A stretch of DNA of 36,992 bases from an uncultured Lachnospiraceae bacterium (GTDB lineage: Bacteria > Bacillota > Clostridia > Lachnospirales > Lachnospiraceae). Shown piece by piece: positions 12,489 to 20,500 of the stretch (position 1 is its first letter; each line of letters opens with the position of its first letter). The stretch covers positions 1 to 36,992 of the forward strand of contig CAKRRJ010000015.1 of NCBI GenBank assembly GCA_934394615.1. The letters are read 5' to 3'. A program made the position numbers and the translations under genes. Below the pieces are notes generated by a model. That model did no database searches, had not been told where the DNA came from, and saw only the letters and a program-made list of their open reading frames with translations.

Positions 12489-12645
12489 AAAATTAACCAT
12501 CATAAAACCAACAGTGCCTATCTCCTGTCGGCTCTCGCTTGCTAACGCTTTTGTACTTTATTCCCGCTGCTCTCTGGACACCCCGCCTATACACTTCTGG
12601 TAGCATTGCGCCCGCCTGTACCATCTGAGAGTTACCCTTTCTGTA

Positions 12646-12802
12646 GGCGGGGGGTCCCGCCGTACGAGGCGTCGAGGGCACAAAGCGACCGAGAAAAAGT
12701 GATTTTCCTAAGTTCGACTTCCTTTCAAATGGGGGGAACCATTTCAAAGGAACAAAGAACGACGGAAAATTGCTTTTTCGACCGAGCGACTGTCCTCGAC
12801 GC
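12646..12802. other. Structured unit A
   Basis: Opening hairpin GGCGGG/CCCGCC (12646-12661). Stem 1: GCGTCGAGG (12669-12677) with CCTCGACGC (12794-12802). Stem 2: GAAAAAG-tg-ATTTTCC (12693-12708) with its complement (12764-12779). Stem 3: TTCCTTT-c-AAATGG (12719-12732) with its complement (12739-12752). Motif CGACCGAG occurs on both sides between stems 1 and 2, and GGAACAAAG follows stem 3. Unit B at 13149 shares these motifs but has different stem sequences. Confidence 0.7.
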
Positions 12803-12856
12803 AGAGACCACCGCTCATGCAACGGTTTTGGTTTTTGCTTTTCCGTACCCCCGGCG

Positions 12857-12921
12857 TTGCCCTTTCTCGCCCCTTGGGAGTGCATAATACCTGTGCGCTC
12901 CCAAGGGGCGAGAAAGGGCAA
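12857..12921. other. Large hairpin H2
   Basis: A perfect 24-bp stem (12857-12880 against 12898-12921) around a 17-nt loop TGCATAATACCTGTGCG. The inner stem part CTCGCCCC..GAG is shared with H3, while the outer part differs. Confidence 0.85.
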
Positions 12922-12942
12922 CATAGAGATAACATCACCTTT

Positions 12943-12976
12943 CAACAGTGCCTTGCTCCTGTCGGCTCTCGCTCGC
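12943..12976. repeat. R-repeat, copy R3
   Basis: CAACAGTGCCTTGCTCCTG followed by TCGGCTCTCGCTCGC, between hairpins H2 and H3. Confidence 0.8.
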
Positions 12977-12997
12977 GCTTTTCCCCGTACCCTTGGC

Positions 12998-13066
12998 GCA
13001 GTCTGTTGCTCGCCCCATAAGAGTGCACAACACCCGTGCGCTCTTATGGGGCGAGCAACAGACTGC
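12998..13066. other. Large hairpin H3
   Basis: A perfect 26-bp stem (12998-13023 against 13041-13066) around loop TGCACAACACCCGTGCG. The loop differs from that of H2 at only four positions, whereas the stem differs at many positions, always with the pairing kept. Confidence 0.85.
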
Positions 13067-13086
13067 ATAGCAACAACACCACCTTT

Positions 13087-13116
13087 CAACAGTGCCTTAC
13101 TCCTGTCGGCTTTTCC
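13087..13116. repeat. R-repeat, copy R4 (3' part diverged)
   Basis: CAACAGTGCCTTACTCCTG and TCGGC are kept, then the sequence becomes TTTTCCTCTCC. Confidence 0.7.
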
Positions 13117-13148
13117 TCTCCTTGGCTAGTCATACCGTTCCACTCGCC

Positions 13149-13314
13149 ATCCCGGGTGGGAGTCCCGCCCGGGATCCGCGGCTTCGCACACCAAACGACC
13201 GAGAGGGGGCTGTTTTTTGCCGAACGACTTCCTTTTGAGTAGAGGGTTCTGCTCAAAAGGAACAAAGGGCGGTGAAAAACAGCCCCCTCGACCGAGTGAC
13301 TGTGTGAAGCCGCG
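13149..13314. other. Structured unit B
   Basis: Opening hairpin ATCCCGGG/CCCGGGAT (13149-13175). Stem 1: CGCGGCTTC (13177-13185) with GAAGCCGCG (13306-13314). Stem 2: a perfect 15-bp pairing of 13203-13217 with 13275-13289. Stem 3: TTCCTTTTGAG (13229-13239) with CTCAAAAGGAA (13252-13262). It has the same CGACCGAG and GGAACAAAG junction motifs in the same places as unit A. Confidence 0.75.
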
Positions 13315-14069
13315 TGATTATCTCACTCATGATACCTTTTATTTCTACTCTAATCCCCTTACCTCTGTCATACCTTAACTCTATCGCGAATATATTCGCT
13401 CAACAAATATCTCTCTTTCTCGCACAAGTTTGTCTGACCCAACGATATCCGCGCGCGCTATCTTTGCAGGAAGCACGGCGAGCTATCGTCCGGTCGGATT
13501 TGGGGAGCTTTTAGAGCAGTCCCGGCGCGCGGCTGATGGCGGCGGCGCAGTCAGACTCTCGCAGATAGTTCGGTTCCTAAGCTACCGATTGAATGTAGCG
13601 CACGGTCAAGTGGATATGAGATTGTGTAGCGTGGAGAGAATCTATCAAAAAGTAGTCTGATTGCATAGCCGCAATCAGACGGGCGAACGGGACAGCGGAA
13701 AAAGGGAACCAAAACCGTAACGGTCGATACTGAGCAGTAGCGGACGAAAAAGACTAGCGGAAACGAGATGCCGTTGTGGTCGCGACAACAAGCGACGAAC
13801 AAACGGTGGGTGAGGGACGCCCCGCGCGGTGTTTGTGAGGAGCGACTTGGAAGAGGAAGAGTAGGGAGAGCGGTTGTCAAAGACAGGCGTGAAGCGCCGT
13901 TATTTTGCCCCTCTCAAAAAAGAGGGGCAATCCCTTGGCCCGGTTGGAAAGGAGCCGCACTCTTGCCCTTGCCGTTAGGCCATGCAACGCATGATCTAAT
14001 GACATGGGCTAGGTTGTGGCTCCTGTCGTGGGCTTTAGTGACCGGCCTTGAGGTGGGCCTCCCAGAGAC
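13315..14069. other. Gene-free stretch with scattered hairpins
   Basis: No reading frame here has a ribosome-binding site or recognisable product. Visible structure: palindrome GCGAATATATTCGC (13386-13399); hairpin GTCTGATTGC/GCAATCAGAC (13655-13680); hairpin TTGCCCCTCT/AGAGGGGCAA (13905-13930). The rest is purine-rich on the plus strand and could be part of a long structured RNA. Confidence 0.5.
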
Positions 14070-14143
14070 ACGCGAAAAGCGTGCGGGTGTCAAGTGCGCG
14101 GTACGCGTTCATACCACACTTTACGCCCGCACGCTTTTCGCGT
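14070..14143. repeat. 18-bp inverted repeat upstream of the transposase
   Basis: ACGCGAAAAGCGTGCGGG (14070-14087) pairs perfectly with 14126-14143. It lies 29 bp before the transposase start and could shield that gene from read-through or sequester its ribosome-binding region. No copy exists beyond the transposase, so it is not a terminal repeat of a simple IS. Confidence 0.75.
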
Positions 14144-14171
14144 AGCCTTTCTGTATAGGAGGGAAACGAGT

Positions 14172-15209
14172 ATGGGAAAGAGAAAAGATTTGACGGAACG
14201 AGAAAGGTATGCCATAGAAGCATACCGAAAAGACAAGAAATCCATCAAGGAAATCAGCTTGTTACTTGGCAGGCATTACCAGACAATCTACCGCGAAATC
14301 AAACGCGGTACGGTTGAAATGTTGGACAGTGAGCTTAAGAAATACAAACGCTACTGCGCCGATACCGGGCAAGCCATAGCAGACCGAAACAAATCAGAAA
14401 AAGGCAGAGTGCCAAAAGTCGGAAACGACCTTGAGTTTGTCCGCTTCGTGGAAGACATGATTCTGCGGAAGAAATACAGCCCGGAAGCTGTGCTCATGCA
14501 CATCAAAAAGAACGGCTTGAGGTTTCGAACACAAGTCTGCGTGAATACCCTGTACAACTATGTGGATAAGGGTATCTTTTTGAACGTGACAAACAAGCAT
14601 CTGCCTGTAAAGTGCCGCAGAAAGAAGCGCAACATAAGAAGGATATCCGCAGTATCAAGAAACAACTTGCGTGGGCGAAGCATTGAGGAACGTGCAAAAG
14701 AGATAATGAGCCGCAAGGATTATGGACATTGGGAAATGGATACGGTCGTAGGCGGTCAGGGCGGCAATAAAAATTGTTTGCTCGTTCTGACCGAACGGAA
14801 GACCCGCTTCGAATACGTTTTCAAAATCCCGGACAAGTCACAGAAAAGCGTGGTATCCATCCTAGACCGCTTGGAACGGCTCTATGGATATGAGAAGTTC
14901 AGCCGCACATTCCGTACAATAACGATGGATAACGGCGTAGAGTTTCTGGACATGGCAGGCGTGGAGCGCTCTGCCCTTGCCCAGAACGCAAAACGAACCA
15001 CGGCGTATTACTGTCACCCCTATTGCAGTTTTGAGCGTGGAAGCAATGAGAACCAAAACAAAATGATACGCCGCCATATCCCAAAAGGTGCGGACATAGC
15101 GGCGTATTCCGATGAAGATGTGCAGACTATACAAGACTGGATGAATGATTACCCCCGCGCCATCTTCGGCGGGTTGTCCTCGCGCGAAATGGTGGCACTT
15201 GAAACATAG
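14172..15209 (+). CDS. IS30-family DDE transposase, 345 aa
   Basis: N-terminal helix-turn-helix typical of IS30 (LTERERYAIEAYRKDKKSI...ISLLLGRHYQTIYREIKRG). Catalytic core with D190 in HWEMDTVVGG, D253 in TITMDNGVEF and E288 in SFERGSNENQN, followed by the family signature MIRRHIPKG. Full length and intact, with GGAGGG before ATG 14172. It lies between palindromes P12 and P13, thus inside the prophage, and no IS30-like inverted repeats are seen tightly around it. It may therefore integrate the whole phage genome, as proposed for spiroplasma filamentous phages that carry transposases. A lone IS with unrecognised ends is the alternative. Confidence 0.9.
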   Translation: MGKRKDLTERERYAIEAYRKDKKSIKEISLLLGRHYQTIYREIKRGTVEMLDSELKKYKRYCADTGQAIADRNKSEKGRVPKVGNDLEFVRFVEDMILRKKYSPEAVLMHIKKNGLRFRTQVCVNTLYNYVDKGIFLNVTNKHLPVKCRRKKRNIRRISAVSRNNLRGRSIEERAKEIMSRKDYGHWEMDTVVGGQGGNKNCLLVLTERKTRFEYVFKIPDKSQKSVVSILDRLERLYGYEKFSRTFRTITMDNGVEFLDMAGVERSALAQNAKRTTAYYCHPYCSFERGSNENQNKMIRRHIPKGADIAAYSDEDVQTIQDWMNDYPRAIFGGLSSREMVALET

Positions 15210-15239
15210 CCGAAAAACAACCAAATATCCAGTTAGCAG

Positions 15240-15256
15240 GCGCACCCTCTGTGCGT
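15240..15256 (+). terminator. Weak terminator after the transposase
   Basis: GCGCAC (15240-15245) with GTGCGT (15251-15256), then CTATTT. Short stem and poor U-tract. Confidence 0.4.
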
Positions 15257-15298
15257 CTATTTCCCATGTCAAAAACAAGCTAATTTACACCCGCAAAA

Positions 15299-15316
15299 TG
15301 TCCAAACGTCTGGACA
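15299..15316. repeat. Palindrome P13
   Basis: Consensus with AAAA before and TTTT after. It is the last copy and marks the right side of the element. Confidence 0.9.
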
Positions 15317-15332
15317 TTTTCACGGATATAGT

Positions 15333-15392
15333 CATGTTGCACAACAGAAGATGCTGTATTTAGCTTATATCACCACCGTTTTGTGCAATATG
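15333..15392. repeat. Right-end repeats of the prophage
   Basis: CATGTTGCACAAC (15333-15345) is the inverted counterpart (12 of 13) of 315-327. 15350-15392 is an imperfect direct copy of 292-327 (GATGCT, TTATAT, TTGTGCAA-ATG). TGTTGCAC-type ends occur in several IS30-family elements, so this could be where the transposase acts. Confidence 0.45.
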
Positions 15393-15432
15393 CCGAATTC
15401 GCTAATTTTGACATATTTTTCTTGACATTTTC

Positions 15433-15448
15433 AAAACTTTTTACAAAT
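15433..15448. repeat. Candidate att repeat, right copy
   Basis: AAAACTTTTTACAAAT, identical to 235-250. Beyond it the host TPR gene region begins. Confidence 0.5.
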
Positions 15449-15486
15449 ATTTTCAGAAATACTTTTCCGCAGTCCGAACCGCTTGG

Positions 15487-16293
15487 TCAAACCATAGCCC
15501 GGTACTCACTCTTCCACTGCTCCACCAGCTTTTCTGCCTCTTTCATCCGGCTCTCGGCTCCGTCCACAAACCAGGTTTCCAGCTGCTTTACCGCGCCGGA
15601 CTGCGCTGCGTTCTCCCGGGCTTTTTTTAACTGTTCGTCCCATTTGGCCTGTTCCTGCTCCGTGATCAGGCTGCTTAAGCGCCCGCCAAGCGGGAGACGC
15701 TCATCCAGCTTCGAGATCCAGTACAGGGAGCGCAGGCAGGTGCGGCTGCCGCTGCGGTTATAGGCCTTCTCGAATGCTTCCGCTGCCTTGTCAAACAGAA
15801 ACATCCGCCCGTAGCAGGCTCCCAGATTGTTCCATACAAGCGCTGTGAAAGCATCCTCCCCCGCATGGTCATCCTCCAGGATTTCCTGGTACATCTTTAC
15901 CGCTTTTCCGTACTGGCGCATGGAAAAATAGGCATCCGCGCGCTGCTTCTGCATTTCCGCGACAGGCTGCTTTCTGAGGCTGGCCAGGGTCTGGCGGTAT
16001 TCCGCGATCTCCGCCAGGGAGTAATAATCGCTCTCCTGCAGAATGAAGATGAGCATTTCATCCGGATCTTCCCCGCTCTTTCTCCAGTTATCCAGTTTTA
16101 AGGCAAGGAACCCCATATTCAGATCCTCACGCAAAAAATCCAGAAGCCGGTCATCGACCAGCCGGTCGATGACCAGAAGCGGATAATGATAGATCACATA
16201 GGAAAGTTCCTGGGAGGAATAGAGATGCACCCCGAGAAATTTTATGTAATATGGATGTTTTACCTGCTCCGTTCTGCATAATCGTAAGCTCAT
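15487..16293 (-). CDS. TPR-containing protein, 268 aa
   Basis: The first half is unfamiliar. Residues about 120-200 contain tetratricopeptide-like helices (RADAYFSMRQYGKAVKMYQEIL, WNNLGACYGRMFLFDKAAEAFEKAY). The start overlaps the stop of the upstream DUF5716-like gene (ATGA), so it is translated with it. The C-terminus is charged helix. TPRs mediate protein binding, so this is probably a partner of the other two proteins of this operon. No enzyme motif seen. Confidence 0.75.
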   Translation of the reverse strand: MSLRLCRTEQVKHPYYIKFLGVHLYSSQELSYVIYHYPLLVIDRLVDDRLLDFLREDLNMGFLALKLDNWRKSGEDPDEMLIFILQESDYYSLAEIAEYRQTLASLRKQPVAEMQKQRADAYFSMRQYGKAVKMYQEILEDDHAGEDAFTALVWNNLGACYGRMFLFDKAAEAFEKAYNRSGSRTCLRSLYWISKLDERLPLGGRLSSLITEQEQAKWDEQLKKARENAAQSGAVKQLETWFVDGAESRMKEAEKLVEQWKSEYRAMV

Positions 16294-17516
16294 AACATAA
16301 CCTCTTGTCTGATCTGTACTCCGGATGATGGGAACAGTTCCCCGAATCCCTGATCGGAAAGTGTGACTTCCATGGTCTTTTCATCCAGAAACGCAATGCT
16401 GATACGCACCCGGGTTGTGCGGTCCGGGCGGGACGGAAAGCCCTCCAGCATCATGGTAACTGCTTTTTTCTTTTTTGAATCAAACGGCTGGATTTCCAGT
16501 TCCACCGCGTTCTGCTTTTCCGGGATCACATCCAGAACAACCTGGGTATCCCTCCAGCTGTCTCCGGCACAGACGAGCGGCACCGGCATCTCCTGCCCCT
16601 TGTGAAGTACCGTAATGCTGACCGTCGACTTTAAGCGTCCTTCACAAATCATGGCATACGGATACGAGGTCTGTTTCTGCGCCTGATCCGCCGCGCAGTA
16701 CGCAGCTCCCTTCGCAAAAACAGCCTCCTCCATGTAAACCCGGCGTTTCGTGCACAAAAGCTTCATGAAATCTTCTGCCCAGTCACGCTTTTCAAATCCC
16801 TTTCCCATCAGAAATACCGCGGAGTAAAGCTTGCGCTGCATCACACGGCCCGCGCAGGAACAAAGGATCTTGTCACCAAGCTTTGCGCCGGACGGAGTCT
16901 CCAGAATGTCGAGACGGAAGCTCTCTTCCATTTTTTCATATTCTGCCAGCACAGCATTCTGCTTCTGTCCGCGCTGAACCTTAAGTTCATAATACCGCAG
17001 TTCCTCCGCTGACAGATCGAACATGCCGACGGTTCCATTCCAGATTTCTTTTTTCTGGCTCAGGATATAATAGATGAAGCTCTCCGAATGGCTGATCACC
17101 CGGACATCTTCCCTGCAAAGGCCAAGTTTTTCACCAAAAGCGGTAAGTGTCTCCACCAGGCGGTCATCCAGTTTCCGCACCGTAAAGGTAAGTTTTCCGA
17201 AATCCGCTTCCGCACCGTACTCTCTTTTCACGCTTCTCAGCACGCATTCCAGATACTCCGTCAGAAGTTCTGCTCCGGTATAGCGTCTCCCGTCCAGCGT
17301 TGCCGTTCCGTCTTTTAAGACGAGCTTCACCAGCTTGTCTACCAGGCTGCCGTCGCCCCGTAAAGTGTGGGCATAGGCATCCTCCCCGACAGACCAGAGA
17401 TCTGTCGCCTTATGACGGCAGATCACCGTGGGAAATACCCACGTTTTTTCTTCCTCTCCGCAGCTGACCTGTGTGTACTCATCACACAGATCAATGCCTG
17501 CCATCAATTCTTTCAT
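16290..17516 (-). CDS. DUF5716-like protein, 408 aa
   Basis: ATG 17516 has AGAGGA 5 nt upstream; an in-frame TTG at 17534 is less likely. The N-terminus (MAGIDLCDEYTQVS) and the following pattern recall the phosphate-1 motif of the actin/Hsp70 ATPase fold, and a later segment (NGTVGMFDLSAEELRYYEL) recalls the second phosphate motif. I associate it with the Lachnospiraceae family DUF5716 from memory of such sequences and from its DUF5717-like neighbour. It lies in a three-gene operon with a 14-36 bp spacing. An Hsp70-like or actin-like ATPase role is inferred. Confidence 0.65.
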   Translation of the reverse strand: MKELMAGIDLCDEYTQVSCGEEEKTWVFPTVICRHKATDLWSVGEDAYAHTLRGDGSLVDKLVKLVLKDGTATLDGRRYTGAELLTEYLECVLRSVKREYGAEADFGKLTFTVRKLDDRLVETLTAFGEKLGLCREDVRVISHSESFIYYILSQKKEIWNGTVGMFDLSAEELRYYELKVQRGQKQNAVLAEYEKMEESFRLDILETPSGAKLGDKILCSCAGRVMQRKLYSAVFLMGKGFEKRDWAEDFMKLLCTKRRVYMEEAVFAKGAAYCAADQAQKQTSYPYAMICEGRLKSTVSITVLHKGQEMPVPLVCAGDSWRDTQVVLDVIPEKQNAVELEIQPFDSKKKKAVTMMLEGFPSRPDRTTRVRISIAFLDEKTMEVTLSDQGFGELFPSSGVQIRQEVML

Positions 17517-17548
17517 ATCGTTCCTCTTATCCAACCCTGCCGCGTTTC

Positions 17549-20500
17549 CTACATGAGTGGAAACAGTGTTTCCATCGCTGCATGGTCTGTCAGATATTTC
17601 TCCATTTTCTCTTTCAGTTTCTGGCCATCGTGCTGTTTTAGGCAGCTGCTCATTTCATTCAAAGCCGCAAACCGGCTCACCGGACTGCCTGTACAGCTGT
17701 TGTCGTAGGACAGCTTTCCTTCTTCCATCAGCACTTTTCCGTCTGCTCCATCCTCGTAGACTTCATATTCCAGCACCTCGCCCTCAAACAGGACATGCTG
17801 ATGAATGTAAATACCCGGATACACCTTGATAAATTCCGCATTCCGGCTGTTCTCCTCGTACGGAAGCACACGGGCATTCAATTCCGGACGCGCCTCACGG
17901 CTTGTGCGGTACTCAATGGTGATCTGATCCATAACCGAATCCGGCATCGGAATCTGCTTTCCGAGCTGATGGAAGTACGCAAAGATGCGTCCCTCGTCCA
18001 TCAGCTGTTCCACCATACTCCGGCAAAGCTCTTTCTGCTCCTCCGTCAGGCGTTCCTTCCTGCTGTACCAGAGTGTCAGCGCCATCAGGTAGATGGTCGG
18101 AACCCGTTTTTTCTCTGCCGCGCCGCGCACCGCGTCTTCCAGATAGGTAAATACCGCGTCCGGCGTCGGGCAGTTTTTCAGGAAATAGTCCACAGACTTC
18201 ATGGTAAAGTACGCTTTCACGACCAGGGCGCTGATATGTTTTCCGTTCCGGTAGCAGGCGAAAACCGGATCCATATGTTCCGTCTCCCCGCTGAACATCA
18301 TCTGCGCAAGCAGGCGTTCCGGCAGGTCATAAAGCTCCACATGTTCGCTCTGGCTCCGGTCAAACAGCGCATACATCTGCTGTGATGTTCCGTTGAAATA
18401 CTCACAGAGATAGTCCAGCACCGCGCCATCCTGCAGTTCTTCCTCGAACAGGTTCCAGGAAAGCGCAAGGAGTGTTCCATCTTCCTCTGCCTCCTGCCCC
18501 AGGACCATATGGCTGCACAGAGTCAGAAGTTCCGCATGGTCCACGCCATTCCAGCCATATTCCCGGATCAGGTCAAACGCCTCCGGGAAATCTTCCTGGC
18601 GGATCAGAAGGCTGACCAGGTTCGCGCGCTCCGTGCGGTCCAACGTCTCCGGTTCTGCTTTCGCAAGGTAATCCAGGGTATCAGGCAGCCGGTTTTCCGA
18701 ATCCAGCGTGTGGCTGTCGTAACGGATCAGGCATTCCAGCAGTTTTTTGCGAAACAGCGGATGCAGCTGCAGTTCTGTCAGTGCCCGCTTTAAAATACGC
18801 CGGTCCACGCCATCCTGAATACCGGTCCGCACAATGCTGCTGCAGTGCTCCAGAAGAAACATTGGCTGTTCCGGACAGATCTCATAGCAGCGCTCTTCCA
18901 GTTCACTGACGCCATCTTCCATCATGGCATGCTGCCTGCGGCTGGAAATGTCGGTGTAGCGGTTGCCGTATTCATCCTCAAATAAAATCGTCGGATGGCT
19001 GGAGAACAGCGGGACGTATGCCACGCCTTCTTTCACCGTATAGGCATCCTCACACTCCAGCTCCTCGTAGCACACAATCACATAGCGGATCCCCGGATCC
19101 GTCACGGTAATGCGGTAGGATTTTAAGACGGCTGGGAGTACCTTTGCCACCTGCCGGTCGATCATTTCCTTATAAAGCACATGTTTATACAGAACCACAA
19201 GATAGCCATTCACGCGGGACTGCAGCAGCTGTTCCATGGCAAACTGCTCAATATCGCGCTCATACTGGCGGTACAGGTCCGACTCCGGATTCATGAACTT
19301 TACAATGTTGCTGTAGAGCATCTCGCGGCTTCGCGTGTTCATGGAATGCTCATAGGAAAAATACAGCAGAACCTCCTTCGGAAGAAGATACGGATAATCC
19401 TCCGGAAGGGCATACAGGTAGTACTCGTACAGGCGGGTGAGGCTCACGCCCTCCTCCAGCGCTTTCTGATACCAGGTAAAATAGGTTTTATCGCGGCAGT
19501 CCGCCTTGATGAGAAGGCTGCAGACCGCGTTTAAAACCTCCGGTTCCGGATGCTGTTCATAGAGCTTTACCAGCATGCGGAACAACAGGCGGCTGCTCCG
19601 CTTTCTCGCTGCCGCAAGCTCTGCCGCCTTCACGGCCAGTTCTTTTCCTGCCAGCCTGCGCTTTACCGCGAACATAAGCACCTGCAGCTCAAAATCCGAA
19701 AGTTCCGCAAGAAGCCCTGCATCCTCTTTCAGAAGTTTCCACGCGCGCACATAAAGATACGGGCTCCGGCTTCCGCCTGCAAACTCCGCGCGAAGCTCCG
19801 TAAACTGCTCTACGGCTGTTTTGGACTGCTCCGGCTCCTTTCCAGTCACTCTGGCACTCAGATACTGGTGGAGTCTCTCGTATTCCGGCCGGTATTTGCG
19901 AACCGAAATCACTTCTTCCCTGCAGGAATCCAAAAGTTCTGCTGCCTCAGCCAGATTCCCCTCCAGAACTGCCAGGTCTGCCTGATACAGCGTTACCGCA
20001 AGGTTCTCGCCAAACTGGCTGCGAATCGCGCTCAACTGCTGCTTTAACTGGTTTTTCATGAGCGCTTCCCCGTAAAGACCCAGCTCGTACTCCAGGCGAA
20101 GCTCCAGGTATTTGCCAAATGCCTCCCTGCGCCCATATCCAGCACGGGTCTTTGCGTCATCTCCCGCAGACACCTCGACCGGAACGCAGAGTTTCTGGCG
20201 CAGCGCCGTGATCCATACCGCGCCAAGATTTTTTCCCTGATGCAGCTTTGCCGGATTGACGCGATATACAATCTGGCATGTACCGTCTGTAAAATCATCT
20301 GAGGTAAACACAGTTTTCGGAAGCTCAATAAAATCACCGTCCGCCCGCACCTCAAAGCGGATGTATCCCCAGGTTCCTGCCTTTATCTCGATCGCATGAT
20401 CTTCGGAAATCTCTTCTTTTTCCATATTGCGCACGGAAGTATCCACAGAAAGCTCTACCGCTTTTTTTACGCCGAGGGCGATCAGAAATTCCTCCAGTGC

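Larger units (their letters stand above)
12396..12542. repeat. Direct duplication, copy 2 (contains P11, P12 and R2)
   Basis: Second copy of 12008-12151. The first palindrome has mutated, the second is perfect, and the R-repeat (R2, 12509-12542) is retained. Confidence 0.85.
235..15448. mobile_element. Inovirus-like (filamentous phage) prophage, about 15.2 kb
   Basis: Limits are set by a 16-bp direct repeat (235-250 and 15433-15448) and by thirteen copies of an element-specific palindrome (326-15316). Inside are the hallmarks of a filamentous phage: a pVIII-like coat protein with signal peptide and one membrane helix, a Zot/pI-like Walker ATPase, a large exported pIII-like protein, a pVI-like membrane protein, an OB-fold/SSB-like protein and an HUH Rep. 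No head, tail, terminase or lysis genes are seen. The only recombinase is an IS30-family transposase at the right edge. The size is large for an inovirus because of a 2.5-kb structured non-coding zone. Exact ends are inferred. Confidence 0.8.

Noticed and set aside
12268..12489. 73-codon minus-strand frame rich in Met and Val
   Set aside because: It is the reverse reading of the ATC/ACC triplet tract and of two palindromes, with no ribosome-binding site.
14070..14143. 18-bp inverted repeat as the left end of an IS30-type element
   Set aside because: Both arms lie on the same side of the transposase, and no copy is found after the gene.
11681..14145. Many open frames of 60-200 codons in the structured zone
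   Set aside because: They lack ribosome-binding sites, run through hairpin arms on both strands, and translate the palindrome and R-repeat in differing frames; the composition is that of structured non-coding DNA.
326..15316. CRISPR array made of the repeated palindrome
   Set aside because: The copies are far apart and irregularly spaced, without spacers of equal length and without cas genes.
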